The notes beneath the pieces are model-generated. The model did not search any database and was not told the origin of the DNA. It saw nothing but the letters and a program-made list of their open reading frames with translations. The position numbers and the translations under genes are program-made. A stretch of DNA of 64,000 bases from Streptomyces beigongshangae (GTDB taxonomy: Bacteria; Actinomycetota; Actinomycetes; Streptomycetales; Streptomycetaceae), in the NCBI RefSeq assembly GCF_019710745.1, contig NZ_JAHKJW010000003.1, positions 1 through 64,000 on the forward strand, read 5' to 3'. Of this stretch, positions 8,652-16,697 are shown one piece after another; positions within the stretch are counted from its first letter, which is position 1; every line of letters begins with the position of its first letter.

Positions 8652-9047
8652 TCAGCCCGTGAAGGGTTCCTCCACCGTCGGGATGTACGGCGACAGCGAT
8701 GTCTCCGTGTGCTGCGTGACCCTGCCTCGAACGAGCCTCAGCACGCGTACCTCGTTCTCGCGGTCCGGTTCCTCGTCATCGAGAACGTGCAGGAGCCCAT
8801 AGGAACCAGGGGCTACCACGGCAACATGCTCGAACAGTTCGACGACGTCAGGCGATGAGCGGTGATTGGAAGAGCCGCCGAGGTGGATGAACGGCTCGCC
8901 GTTCATCCATCTGAGGTCGAGCAAGTACGGGCTGTCCATCTGGGCGATGTCGTGGCGAAGCCCATCGACGATCTGCCGCAACCGGAACTCGTCGCCGTCA
9001 CCGGATGCGGTCTCCCTGACCGTGATCCATCCGTGGTACTCGAACAT
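8652..9047 (-). CDS. Immunity protein 7 (Imm7)-like protein, orphan
   Basis: 131 residues beginning MFEYHGWITVRET, the start typical of the Imm7 family of polymorphic-toxin immunity proteins; the central YLLDLRWMNGEPFIHLGGSS (about 41-60) and PGSYGLLHVLDDEEPDREN (about 80-98) fit the same family. Such proteins neutralise a cognate toxin domain delivered by a secreted polymorphic toxin. No toxin gene, RHS protein or type VII secretion gene lies nearby, so it would be an orphan immunity gene protecting against neighbours. Gaps of about 200 bp upstream and 100 bp downstream separate it from other coding sequence. The identification rests on remembered family features, not a search. Confidence 0.7.
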   Translation of the reverse strand: MFEYHGWITVRETASGDGDEFRLRQIVDGLRHDIAQMDSPYLLDLRWMNGEPFIHLGGSSNHRSSPDVVELFEHVAVVAPGSYGLLHVLDDEEPDRENEVRVLRLVRGRVTQHTETSLSPYIPTVEEPFTG

Positions 9048-9152
9048 CCCACGATCGTAGCGGGACGACCCGCTCCACCGTTCGGCCGCGGCATGATCCG
9101 CCGGACGTGCCCTGGGGCATCCCGTCGTCCACCTCCCACCGTTTCCCCTCCG

Positions 9153-9242
9153 CTACGTCTGGTCCAACACCGTGAAGACGGCCAGGCACAGGGTGAGGCT
9201 CGCGGCGAACGCGATGCCGCAGCGGGAGAGGGCCGTCGGCAC
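9153..9242 (-). CDS. Candidate 29-residue hydrophobic peptide
   Basis: Short ORF from GTG at 9242 to TAG at 9153, preceded by AAGGAG 5 bp upstream of the GTG. The product has a basic N-terminus (VPTALSR) followed by a hydrophobic segment (IAFAASLTLCLAVFTVL) long enough to cross a membrane, and ends DQT. It sits alone in the 360-bp gap between the Imm7-like and GNAT genes. Coding potential is supported only by the ribosome site and the hydrophobic pattern. Confidence 0.3.
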   Translation of the reverse strand: MPTALSRCGIAFAASLTLCLAVFTVLDQT

Positions 9243-9409
9243 CGCGGCTCCTTCCCAGCGGGCGCATCCTGCGGGCGGCCCGCGGGTTGGCCTCGTAGGC
9301 GCAGGTCCTCGGGAACCTGCGTGCCGAACGGAAACGGCGTTGTACGGCGTGCCGGGAGTCGGAGTGGTGGGGAGGCGGCAGCGCTACGGCAGCGGCAACA
9401 GCAGCAGCG

Positions 9410-10012
9410 CTACGGCACCGCGGGCTCGGGGTCCGTCGCCAGGCGTGCGTGCAGGTGCGTGTCCCGGAACGCGTCGAGGCGTCCCGTCTCGAACATCGCC
9501 CCGCGCAGCGTCCCCTCGTACGGGTATCCGCACCGCTCGGCGACCCGGCACGACGCCTCGTGGCCGAGCGCGTGACCCAGTTCCAGGCGGTGCAGGCCGA
9601 GTTCCCCGAAGGCCCACCGCGAGGCCAGGGCCAGCGCGCGGGTGGCCACCCGGCGGCCGCGCGCCTCGGGCAGCACCCAGTAGCCGACCCGGGCGACCCG
9701 CATGACGTGGTCGATGTCGTTGATGCCGACGTGCCCGAGCGGTACGCCCTTCCCCGCCTCGGTGACGCAGAAGGAGGTGCCCGCCGCCTCCTCGGCCGCC
9801 CTGACCCGCGCCCGCAGCGACTGCTGGGCGTCGGCCCGGGTCCCGATCGGCTTCAGCGGTGTGTTCCAGCGCTGGAACTCCGGGTCGGCGTAACCCCGCA
9901 GCCACGCCCGGACGTCCTCCTCGCTGTCCGCGTCCCAGGGGCGCAGCCACAACCCGTGGCCGTGGATCTCGGACAGGGGAAGGGCGTCGGAGGATTCGTA
10001 CGGGTCGGTCAT
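9410..10012 (-). CDS. GNAT family N-acetyltransferase (RimJ/RimL-like)
   Basis: 200 residues. It transfers acetyl from acetyl-CoA, probably to a protein N-terminus or small amine. The acetyl-CoA binding pyrophosphate loop is VLPEARGRRVATRALALASR (about residues 111-130), followed by the LHRLELGHALGHEASCRVAERCGYPYEG block characteristic of the RimJ/RimL subgroup. The ATG at 10012 lies 9 bp after the stop of the DUF35 gene, so it is the last gene of a DoxX-DUF35-GNAT operon. A link to acyl-CoA breakdown is suggested only by this arrangement. Confidence 0.85.
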   Translation of the reverse strand: MTDPYESSDALPLSEIHGHGLWLRPWDADSEEDVRAWLRGYADPEFQRWNTPLKPIGTRADAQQSLRARVRAAEEAAGTSFCVTEAGKGVPLGHVGINDIDHVMRVARVGYWVLPEARGRRVATRALALASRWAFGELGLHRLELGHALGHEASCRVAERCGYPYEGTLRGAMFETGRLDAFRDTHLHARLATDPEPAVP

Positions 10013-10020
10013 CGGGCCAT

Positions 10021-10449
10021 TCAACAGCACGCGGAAACCGCCGGCCGGAACACGGGGACCATGACCGCGCCCTCGGCGCCGACCCCCCGGAAAGCCACCT
10101 CCAGCGCCATCCCCACCCGCAGCGCCCCCGCCTCGCAGTCCACCACCTCGGTCGCCATCCGCGGGCCCTCCGCCAGGTCGACGACGGCGGCGACGTACGG
10201 GGTGCGGGCCCCGAAGGGCGGCAGGTCGTTGCGGTGGACGACGGACCAGGTGTAGAGCGTGGCGCGGCCGCTCGCCCGTTCCCAGGTCACGGCCTCGCTC
10301 CAGCAGTGCGGGCAGAACTCGCGGGGGTAGTGGTGGGCGCGCCCGCACGCGCCGCACCGCCGCAGGAGCAGATGCCCGTCGGCGGCCGCGTCCCAGTAGG
10401 GGCGGGTGAAGGCGTCGGCCTCCGGTACGTCGGAGTGGTCGGCCGCCAT
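10021..10449 (-). CDS. DUF35 Zn-ribbon/OB-fold acyl-CoA-associated protein
   Basis: 142 residues with the two-part layout of DUF35: a rubredoxin-like zinc ribbon C-x2-C-x10-C-x2-C (RRCGACGRAHHYPREFCPHC, about residues 31-50) and an OB-fold with TLYTWSVVHRNDLPPF and TPYVAAVVDLAEGPRM. DUF35 proteins form complexes with thiolase-like lipid-transfer enzymes or acyl-CoA hydratases in beta-oxidation of steroids and other bulky acids. The likely partner is the thiolase at 5069. Its ATG shares one base with the stop of the DoxX gene (TGATG). The operon is downstream of the operator at 10956. Confidence 0.88.
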   Translation of the reverse strand: MAADHSDVPEADAFTRPYWDAAADGHLLLRRCGACGRAHHYPREFCPHCWSEAVTWERASGRATLYTWSVVHRNDLPPFGARTPYVAAVVDLAEGPRMATEVVDCEAGALRVGMALEVAFRGVGAEGAVMVPVFRPAVSACC

Positions 10450-10898
10450 CAGAAGAGCCCCAGCGCGCTGTCCAGGGACCACGTCTGCCAGGACATGCCG
10501 AAGAGGGCCACCAGGGAGATGAGCGCCATCATCGCGTTCTGCCCCTGCTCGGCCCAGTCGTGGATCATCAGTACGAGGTAGAGGAGGTTGAGGAGCAGAC
10601 CGCAGGCCAGCGCGACCGGGGTCAGGAAGCCCAGGACGAGGCCGAGTCCGAGGGCGAGTTCCGCGTACACGACGACGTACGCCATCATGCGCGGCCGGGG
10701 CGCGACCACCGTGTCGAAGCCGCTGCGCACCGCGTTCCACCGGTGCCTGGCGGCGACGTCCGCCGCCCACGCGATCCCGGTGCCCCGCTCGAACCAGCCC
10801 TTCTTGTCCTTGTGCCGCCAGCTCTCCAGCCACCACAGCCCGAGACCGATCCGGAGCACGGCGACCCACTGCGCGCCGGTGAGCCAGATCGCGTCCAT
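10449..10898 (-). CDS. DoxX-like quinone-associated membrane protein
   Basis: 149 residues. The ATG at 10898 was chosen because the product then starts MDAIWLTGAQWVAVLRIGLG, a first membrane helix; three further helices follow (about 72-90, 92-115 and 125-142). The DESWRHKDKKGWFERGTG-like loop after the first helix matches DoxX/DoxD-like proteins, which support thiosulfate or quinone-linked electron transfer. It is first in an operon with the DUF35 and GNAT genes. The operator at 10956 and a five-unit heptamer repeat lie just upstream. It is divergent from the flavin monooxygenase at 11148. Confidence 0.8.
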   Translation of the reverse strand: MDAIWLTGAQWVAVLRIGLGLWWLESWRHKDKKGWFERGTGIAWAADVAARHRWNAVRSGFDTVVAPRPRMMAYVVVYAELALGLGLVLGFLTPVALACGLLLNLLYLVLMIHDWAEQGQNAMMALISLVALFGMSWQTWSLDSALGLF

Positions 10899-10915
10899 GG
10901 CCGCACGTCCTTTCC

Positions 10916-10950
10916 GGGACTCGGGACTCGGGACTCGGGACTCGGGACTC
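10916..10950. repeat. Five perfect tandem copies of GGGACTC
   Basis: Five uninterrupted 7-bp units from 10916 to 10950, ending 5 bp before the operator at 10956 and 17 bp before the DoxX start. Perfect short tandem repeats of this kind slip during replication, so the spacing between operator and DoxX gene could vary between strains. Confidence 0.9.
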
Positions 10951-10955
10951 AATAT

Positions 10956-10970
10956 CTGACGGTACGTCAG
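10956..10970. promoter_or_regulatory. CTGACGGTACGTCAG operator (perfect inverted repeat)
   Basis: The best-formed copy of the regulon motif: arms CTGACG and CGTCAG around GTA, preceded by AATAT and followed by TTCAG. It lies between the divergent DoxX operon and the flavin monooxygenase and could control both. Confidence 0.7.
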
Positions 10971-11147
10971 TTCAGCGCATCGGGTGCGGCTGCGCAAGGG
11001 GCCCGGCCACGGCCGTCCGCCGGCGTCGCGGGCGCATGTGACCTACGACACGAGACCCACGCACATCTCCCACAGCCGTGATCGATTCGCAACCGATTCC
11101 GGGCTTGACCGAGACCCATCAATGGAGGACGTGCATACGCTCGGCAC

Positions 11148-12401
11148 ATGGCCGACTCTCCCGATCCGACATCCCAGGCAGCCCCGAAGGAAACCGCGCC
11201 GACGGCGGCGCAGGCACCCGCCCCGCCGGCCGCGCCGCAGCAGGAACGCCCCGTGTACGTCATCGGGGGCGGGCCGGGCGGTCTCGCGGCGGCGTACGCG
11301 CTGCGCGCCCGGGGCGTACGGGCGGTCGTCCTGGAGAAGTCCGACCGCGTCGGGGCGTCCTGGCGGCGGCACTACGACCGGTTGCGGCTGCACACCACCC
11401 GGCGGCTCTCCGCGCTGCCCGGCCTCGCGATGCCGCGCTCGTTCGGACGGTGGGTGGCGCGCGACGACGTGGTGCGCTACCTGGAGAAGTACGCCGAGCA
11501 CCACGAGCTGGAGATCGTCACGGGGGTCGAGGTCTCCCGCGTGGAGCCGTCCGCCGACGGCACCGGCTGGCTGCTGCGCGCCACCGGCGGGCGCGAGCTG
11601 ACCGGCAGCGCGGTGGTCGTCGCCACCGGCTGCAACCACACGCCGCACGTGCCCGACTGGCCGGGCCGTGACGCGTACACGGGCGAGTTCCTGCACGCCG
11701 GCGAGTACCGCAACCCGGCCCCGTACGCCGGGAAGGACGTCCTCGTCGTCGGCGTGGGCAACACGGGTGCCGAGATCGCCGTGGACCTCGTCGAGGGCGG
11801 CGCCTCGCGCGTACGCCTCGCCGTGCGGACCGCACCGCACATCGTGCGCCGGTCGACGGCCGGGTGGGCGGCCCAGTACACCGGGATCCTCTGCCGGCGG
11901 CTGCCGTACGCGCTGGTGGACCGGATGGCGCGGCCGCTGGCCAAGCTCAGCGTCCCGGACCTCTCCGCGCAGGGGCTGCCGCGCCCCGGCACCGGGCTGT
12001 ACTCGCGGGTGCGGGAGGGCGCCATCCCCGTGCAGGACGTCGGGCTCGTCGACGCCGTCCGCAAGGGCCGGGTCGAGGTCGTGTCCGCGGTCGAGGGCTT
12101 CGAGGACGGCAAGGTCGTCCTCGCGGACGGCGACCGCCTCGCCCCGGACGCCGTGATCGCCGCGACCGGTTACCGGCGCGCCCTGGAGGACGTCGTCGGC
12201 CACCTCGGCGTGCTCGACGGCCGCGGCCGCCCGGTCGTCCACGGCGCCCGCACACCGAAGAACGCCCCCGGCCTCTACTTCACCGGTTTCACCAACCCCA
12301 TCAGCGGCATGTTCCGCGAACTGGCGCTCGACGCCCAGAAGATAGCGAAGGCGGTCGCGCGCGACGCCGGGCGGAGGCATCCGTCCCGCATCGCGCGCTG
12401 A
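11148..12401 (+). CDS. Flavin-containing monooxygenase (class B type)
   Basis: 417 residues. An Ala/Pro-rich 35-residue leader is followed by the FAD Rossmann motif IGGGPGGLAAAYALRARG (about 40-57), RVGASWRRHYDRLRLHT, the FMO fingerprint F-x-G-x3-H-x3-Y as YTGEFLHAGEYR (about 184-195) and the NADPH Rossmann motif VVGVGNTGAEIA (about 205-216). Such enzymes insert one oxygen into N, S or carbonyl substrates, including Baeyer-Villiger reactions. In this acyl-CoA island it could oxidise a ring or side chain before CoA activation, which is inference. The start lacks a good ribosome site: a GGAGG is 19 bp away. Confidence 0.88.
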   Translation: MADSPDPTSQAAPKETAPTAAQAPAPPAAPQQERPVYVIGGGPGGLAAAYALRARGVRAVVLEKSDRVGASWRRHYDRLRLHTTRRLSALPGLAMPRSFGRWVARDDVVRYLEKYAEHHELEIVTGVEVSRVEPSADGTGWLLRATGGRELTGSAVVVATGCNHTPHVPDWPGRDAYTGEFLHAGEYRNPAPYAGKDVLVVGVGNTGAEIAVDLVEGGASRVRLAVRTAPHIVRRSTAGWAAQYTGILCRRLPYALVDRMARPLAKLSVPDLSAQGLPRPGTGLYSRVREGAIPVQDVGLVDAVRKGRVEVVSAVEGFEDGKVVLADGDRLAPDAVIAATGYRRALEDVVGHLGVLDGRGRPVVHGARTPKNAPGLYFTGFTNPISGMFRELALDAQKIAKAVARDAGRRHPSRIAR

Positions 12402-12428
12402 GACGGCACGCGCGGCGTCCGCCGGGTG

Positions 12429-12525
12429 GTGCGGGGCCATCCCGTGCCGTGCGGTGCCGTGCGGGGCCATCCCGTGCGGGGCCATCCCGTGCGGTGCCGC
12501 GCCGTGCCGTAGGGGGCCGTGCGGT
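12429..12525. repeat. Imperfect tandem repeats of GCGGGGCCATCCCGTG and GCGGTGCCGTGC
   Basis: About 100 bp after the monooxygenase stop consist of variants of a 16-bp unit GCGGGGCCATCCCGTG interspersed with GCCGTGCGGT. The units are partly self-complementary (GGGGCCATCCC). No ORF with coding character uses them. They may form the terminator of the monooxygenase gene. Confidence 0.7.
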
Positions 12526-12566
12526 CATGTGTGGGTACCACGGGTTCTTTGCCTGCAGAACCGTTC

Positions 12567-12605
12567 CTGACTTGTTGTCAGTTCAGTAACCTGACAGTGC
12601 GTCAG
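12567..12605. promoter_or_regulatory. Tandem pair of CTGAC-N5-GTCAG operators
   Basis: CTGACTTGTTGTCAG at 12567-12581 and CTGACAGTGCGTCAG at 12591-12605 have exact arms and start 24 bp apart, a spacing that could support cooperative binding. They sit 31-70 bp upstream of the ATG of the ADP-forming acyl-CoA synthetase. Confidence 0.7.
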
Positions 12606-12636
12606 TTACTGGCAGCCACAAGGAGCGGGCGGACCG

Positions 12637-14862
12637 ATGCTTGGATCAACCCACGGCACCCTCACCACCGACTCCCGCCGGGCCCGCGCCATCGCCTGCG
12701 GCGGGCAACCGGCCCCCGCCGTGCACGGCAGACCCGCCGCCGACGACGACCTCGACGTCAGCGGCCGGCCGCTGTACGCCGGCGTACCCGATCTGGACCG
12801 CTTCTTCCGTCCCGGGGCGCTGGCCGTCGTGGGCGCCTCGGACGCCGAGGACCGCCCGAACGGCGGTGTCACCCGCCGGCTGCTGGCCTGGGCCGAGCGG
12901 GTCGGCGCGCGGCTGTACCCGGTGCACCCCACGCGCGCGTCCGTGTTCGGCACGCCCTGCGTCCCGTCGGTCGCGGACCTGCCCGAACAGGTCGACCTGG
13001 CCGTACTGCTGGTCTCCGACCCCCTTCCCGTCGTCGAGCAGCTCGCCGAGGCCAAGGTGCGGTTCGCGGTCGCCTTCGCCTCCGGGTTCGCCGAGACCGG
13101 GGCGGCGGGCGCCGCCGCGCAGGCCCGGCTGGCCGACGCCGTGCGGCGCTCCGGAATACGGCTGCTCGGCCCGAACACCAACCTCAACGCCTTCGAGGAG
13201 TTCCGCCAGGACCTGTCCGGACCGGCGATCGCGCTGGTCACCCAGTCGGGACACCAGGGCCGCCCGGTCTTCGCCCTCCAGGAGCTGGGCATCCGGCTCT
13301 CCCACTGGGCGCCCACCGGCAACGAGGCCGACCTGGAGAGCGCCGACTTCATCTCCTACTTCGCCGAGCAGCCCGAGGTGGGCGCCATCGCCTGCTACCT
13401 GGAGGGCCTGAAGGACGGCCGCTCCTTCCTCCTCGCCGCCGACCGGGCCGCCCGGCGCGGGGTCCCCGTCGTCGCGGTCAAGGTCGGCCGCACGGAGACG
13501 GGCGCCCGCACGGCCGCCTCCCACACCGGCAAGCTGACCGGCGCCGACGCGGTGGTGGACGCCGCGATGCGCCAGTACGGGGTCGTCCGCGTCGACGGCC
13601 TCGACGAACTCCAGGACACCGCGGCCCTGCTGGCCCGCGCCCGCCCGCCGTCCGCCGACGGGGTCGCCGTCTACTCGATCTCCGGCGGCACCGGCGCGCA
13701 CTTCTCCGACCTGGCGGCCGGGGCGGGACTGCGGCTGCCGGTCCTCTCGGAGGCCAAGCAGGCCGAACTGCACCAGTGGATACCCGCGTACCTGGACGTC
13801 GCCAACCCCGTCGACAACGGCGGCCACCCCGTCGGGGACCGGCGCGGCCGGAAGATCATCGACGCGATCCTCGCCGATCCGGCCGTCGGGGTGCTGGTCT
13901 GTCCGATCACGGGGCCCTTCCCGCCCCTCAGCGACCGGCTCGCGCGGGACCTGGTGGACGCGGCGGAGCGGACGGACAAACTGGTGTGCGTGGTGTGGGG
14001 GTCGCCGGTCGGCACGGAGGCCGCGTACCGCGAGACCCTGCTCGGCTCGTCCCGCGTCGCGACCTTCCGCACCTTCGCGAACTGCGTCACGGCGGTCCGC
14101 GCCCACCTGGACCACGCCCGCTTCGCGGCCTCGTACCGCTCCCCCTTCGACGAGGCGCCGCGCACTCCGTCCCCCTCCTTCCGCAAGGCGCGGGCGCTGA
14201 TGTCCCCGGGCGGCAGGCTCAGCGAGCACGCGGCGAAGCAGCTGCTGCGCGCGTACGGGATCCGCGTGCCGCGCGAGCAGCTGGTGACCAGCGCGGCCGC
14301 CGCCGTCCGGGCGGCCGGGCTGGTCGGGTACCCCGTCGTCATGAAGGCGTCCGGTGCGCGGCTGGCCCACAAGACCGAGCTGGGCCTGGTGCGGGTCGGC
14401 CTGACGTCGGCCAGCCAGGTGCGGGACACGTACCGGGAGCTGACCGACATCGCCCGGCACGAGGACCTGCCGCTCGACGGGGTGCTGGTGTGCCAGCGGG
14501 TGGAGCCGGGCGTCGAGATGGTCGTCGGTGTCACGCACGACGACCTCTTCGGTCCCACGGTGACGGTCGGGCTCGGCGGGGTGCTCGTCGAGGTCCTGCG
14601 GGACACGGCCGTACGGGTGCCGCCGTTCGGCGAGGAGCAGGCGCGCGCGATGCTCGGCGAGCTGCGGGGGCGGGCCCTGCTGGACGGCGTCCGCGGGCGG
14701 CCTCCGGCGGACCTGGACGCGCTGGTGGAGGTGGTCCTGCGGGTCCAGCGGATGGCCCTGGAGCTGGACGGGGACCTGTCCGAGCTGGACATCAACCCGC
14801 TGATGGTCCTGCCGCGCGGCCAGGGGGCGGTGGCGCTGGACGCGCTGGCGACATGCCGTTGA
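12637..14862 (+). CDS. ADP-forming acyl-CoA synthetase (acetate-CoA ligase family, fused alpha-beta)
   Basis: 741 residues. It joins a carboxylic acid to CoA using ATP with release of ADP and phosphate. Domain order: CoA-binding Rossmann domain (about 55-180, GALAVVGASD and LLGPNTNLNAFEEF), succinyl-CoA-synthetase-like flavodoxin domains with the phospho-His loop region (about 190-480, VTQSGHQGRPVFAL, SHTGKLTG), and a C-terminal ATP-grasp domain (about 530-740, YPVVMKASGARLAHKTELG, DINPLMVLPRG). Starts at ATG 12637 with AAGGAG 11 bp upstream. Two regulon operators precede it and an enoyl-CoA hydratase follows, so it probably activates an intermediate of the same pathway. The exact acid is unknown. 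Confidence 0.9.
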   Translation: MLGSTHGTLTTDSRRARAIACGGQPAPAVHGRPAADDDLDVSGRPLYAGVPDLDRFFRPGALAVVGASDAEDRPNGGVTRRLLAWAERVGARLYPVHPTRASVFGTPCVPSVADLPEQVDLAVLLVSDPLPVVEQLAEAKVRFAVAFASGFAETGAAGAAAQARLADAVRRSGIRLLGPNTNLNAFEEFRQDLSGPAIALVTQSGHQGRPVFALQELGIRLSHWAPTGNEADLESADFISYFAEQPEVGAIACYLEGLKDGRSFLLAADRAARRGVPVVAVKVGRTETGARTAASHTGKLTGADAVVDAAMRQYGVVRVDGLDELQDTAALLARARPPSADGVAVYSISGGTGAHFSDLAAGAGLRLPVLSEAKQAELHQWIPAYLDVANPVDNGGHPVGDRRGRKIIDAILADPAVGVLVCPITGPFPPLSDRLARDLVDAAERTDKLVCVVWGSPVGTEAAYRETLLGSSRVATFRTFANCVTAVRAHLDHARFAASYRSPFDEAPRTPSPSFRKARALMSPGGRLSEHAAKQLLRAYGIRVPREQLVTSAAAAVRAAGLVGYPVVMKASGARLAHKTELGLVRVGLTSASQVRDTYRELTDIARHEDLPLDGVLVCQRVEPGVEMVVGVTHDDLFGPTVTVGLGGVLVEVLRDTAVRVPPFGEEQARAMLGELRGRALLDGVRGRPPADLDALVEVVLRVQRMALELDGDLSELDINPLMVLPRGQGAVALDALATCR

Positions 14863-14919
14863 GTGATCGCGGGGCCCGGAGGGTGGGTGCGGATGCGTTG
14901 CCGGGCGCGGGTGAGTGGG

Positions 14920-14977
14920 GGCTGGTCGCGCAGTTCCCCGCGCCCCTTCGAGGGGCGCGGGGAACTGCGCGACCAGC
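14920..14977. terminator. Complete hairpin copy of the dispersed GGCTGGTCGCGCAGTTCCCC repeat
   Basis: Perfect inverted repeat: a 27-28-bp arm, a TCG-centred loop and the exact reverse complement. It lies between the ADP-forming synthetase and the enoyl-CoA hydratase. It is the only full-length copy in the window; four half copies lie at 6308, 29442, 42563 and 63380. The stem would be extremely stable and is likely to act as a terminator or RNA-stability element. Confidence 0.8.
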
Positions 14978-15028
14978 CACGGCCGACCCGCACCCCGCAG
15001 CCGACCCCGCCCGGAACGGAGAGCCCCC

Positions 15029-15808
15029 GTGATCACCCACACCCTCACCCGTCACGTCTCCTGGATCACCCTCGACCGCCCCGAAGCCATGAACGCCCTC
15101 ACCCCCGACCACCGCGACCACCTCGTCCGTCTCCTGGAGGAGGCGTCCGCCGACGCCGGCACCCGCGCCGTCGTCCTCACCGCCACCGGCCGCGGTTTCT
15201 GCGCCGGCGCGGACCTCCGCGGCGGCCCGCCCGCCGCGGACCGCGCCCCCGGAGACGTCGCCCGGCTCGTCCGGAACGGCGCCCAGCGCCTCATCGCCGC
15301 GGTCCTGGACTGCGAGAAACCGGTGATCTCGGCGGTGAACGGCACGGCGGCCGGTCTGGGCGCCCACCTCGCCTACGCCTGCGACCTGGTCCTCGCCGCG
15401 GAGTCGGCCCGGTTCATCGAGGTGTTCGTCCGCCGCGGCCTGGTCCCGGACGGCGGCGGCGCCCACCTCCTGCCCCGCCTGATCGGCCCGCAGCGGGCGA
15501 AGGAGCTGATGTTCTTCGGCGACCCCCTGACCGCCCAGGACGCGTACCGCCTCGGCCTGGTCAACCGGGTCGTACCCGACGGCGAACTGGAGAAGACCGC
15601 CCGCACCTGGGCCGAACGCCTCGCCACCGGTCCCACCCGCGCCCTCGCCCTCACCAAGCAGCTCGTGAACGCCTCCCTGGACGCCGACCGCGCCACCGCG
15701 TTCACCGCGGAGGCCGCCGCCCAGGAGATCAACATGACGACGGCGGACGCGACCGAGGGCGTGACGGCGTTCGTGGAACGGCGCAGCCCGCACTACGAGG
15801 GACGCTGA
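15029..15808 (+). CDS. Enoyl-CoA hydratase/isomerase family protein
   Basis: 259 residues from GTG 15029, preceded by GGAG at 8 bp. Crotonase fold that hydrates or isomerises an enoyl-CoA. Seen: SWITLDRPEAMNAL near the start, oxyanion-hole segments GRGFCAGADLRGGP (about 59-72) and VNGTAAGLGAHLAYACDLVL (about 103-122), and RRGLVPDGGGAHLLPRLIGP (about 137-156). It follows the ADP-forming synthetase, separated by a long hairpin, so coupling between the two could be partial. The substrate cannot be read from the sequence. Confidence 0.9.
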   Translation: MITHTLTRHVSWITLDRPEAMNALTPDHRDHLVRLLEEASADAGTRAVVLTATGRGFCAGADLRGGPPAADRAPGDVARLVRNGAQRLIAAVLDCEKPVISAVNGTAAGLGAHLAYACDLVLAAESARFIEVFVRRGLVPDGGGAHLLPRLIGPQRAKELMFFGDPLTAQDAYRLGLVNRVVPDGELEKTARTWAERLATGPTRALALTKQLVNASLDADRATAFTAEAAAQEINMTTADATEGVTAFVERRSPHYEGR

Positions 15809-15858
15809 CTCCGCCGATTCGGCTGCACGGCCGCACCGGGCCGCCCATACTTGAGCAG

Positions 15859-16014
15859 GTGAGCGAAGAGAACCCGAAACCGGGGGCCATGAAGTTCTCC
15901 GACGACGGCGAAACCCTGCTCATCTACGAAGACGGGGTCTGGAAGGCCGACTACATCCAGATACAGCAGTCGACCGAGGACGGCACCGAGCTCCGGGACG
16001 GCGAGAAGGGGTGA
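15859..16014 (+). CDS. Small acidic protein of the CHAT cassette, 51 residues
   Basis: Starts at GTG 15859 and ends at TGA 16012-16014, overlapping the GTG of the next gene by 4 bp. Too short for most gene callers. The product is strongly acidic (SDDGETLLIYEDGVWKADY near the middle) with a polar tail ending RDGEKG. No family recognised. Because it is translationally coupled to a membrane protein that runs head-on into a CHAT-protease gene, I infer that it belongs to that system, perhaps as substrate or regulator; it could also be an unrelated small protein. The ribosome site (GAGCAG) is moderate. Confidence 0.6.
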   Translation: MSEENPKPGAMKFSDDGETLLIYEDGVWKADYIQIQQSTEDGTELRDGEKG

Positions 16015-16697
16015 CGGCGACCGAGCCGACTCCCGGCGATGCAGTCGGTGACCTGCGTGCAACCCTGAAGTGGATCATCGCCGCGGCGGCCGGGACCGGT
16101 ACGTTGCTCGTCGGAGCCGGGCCTCTGGCAGCGATGGGGAAACTCGACGACAGGGGAGACGTCGCTGCCGCGTTCTGCGGGCTGGCGCTCACCGTCACCG
16201 GTATCGGCTGGATCGTTTGGCAGGCCAGTGACGCACTGATGCCCCAGGTGTCCACCCTCGCGCGGTTCGACGACCCCGAACTGGCCGACCTCCGAGCCCT
16301 CGCGGCGACCGATCCCCGGGCGTTCTTCGGTCCCTACGCCTCCCTGGACGAACTGCGGGCCAAGTTGCAGTTCCATGACGCGGTGGCGGGCAACGCCGCT
16401 GTGATGCTGGCGAGGCAGTCCGACGAGCGGCGGGCGAAAATGGTGCAGCAGGTGCTCGACTCCGCGCGGACCAATGCCGACCACGCCCGGCACCTCGAAC
16501 GGCGGCTGCTGACCATCGTGCATGCCTGGACGGTCCGTCACCACGTCCGGAGGGCGAGACGCCACGCGTTCATCGCGATGATCGTGGTCGTGGCGGGCGC
16601 CGTGCTGTTCCTGACCTCCGTCAACGACAACAGGCCCGGCACGACGGAGAAGAAGAGGGCGTCGACTCACACGATCGTGGTGCCGGGATCGCCATAG
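16011..16697 (+). CDS. Three-helix membrane protein of the CHAT cassette, unknown function
   Basis: 228 residues from a GTG in a GTGA overlap with the 51-residue gene. Predicted layout: two membrane helices near the N-terminus (about 20-41 and 49-70), a long soluble helical middle (about 80-180) with ARFDDPELADLRALAATDP and HARHLERRLLTIVHAW, and a third helix near the C-terminus (about 187-206), followed by a short polar tail. No family recognised. The last 31 bp overlap the 3' end of the convergent CHAT gene. A membrane-anchored partner for a caspase-like protease is the simplest reading from context, but nothing in the sequence proves it. Confidence 0.7.
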   Translation: MTATEPTPGDAVGDLRATLKWIIAAAAGTGTLLVGAGPLAAMGKLDDRGDVAAAFCGLALTVTGIGWIVWQASDALMPQVSTLARFDDPELADLRALAATDPRAFFGPYASLDELRAKLQFHDAVAGNAAVMLARQSDERRAKMVQQVLDSARTNADHARHLERRLLTIVHAWTVRHHVRRARRHAFIAMIVVVAGAVLFLTSVNDNRPGTTEKKRASTHTIVVPGSP

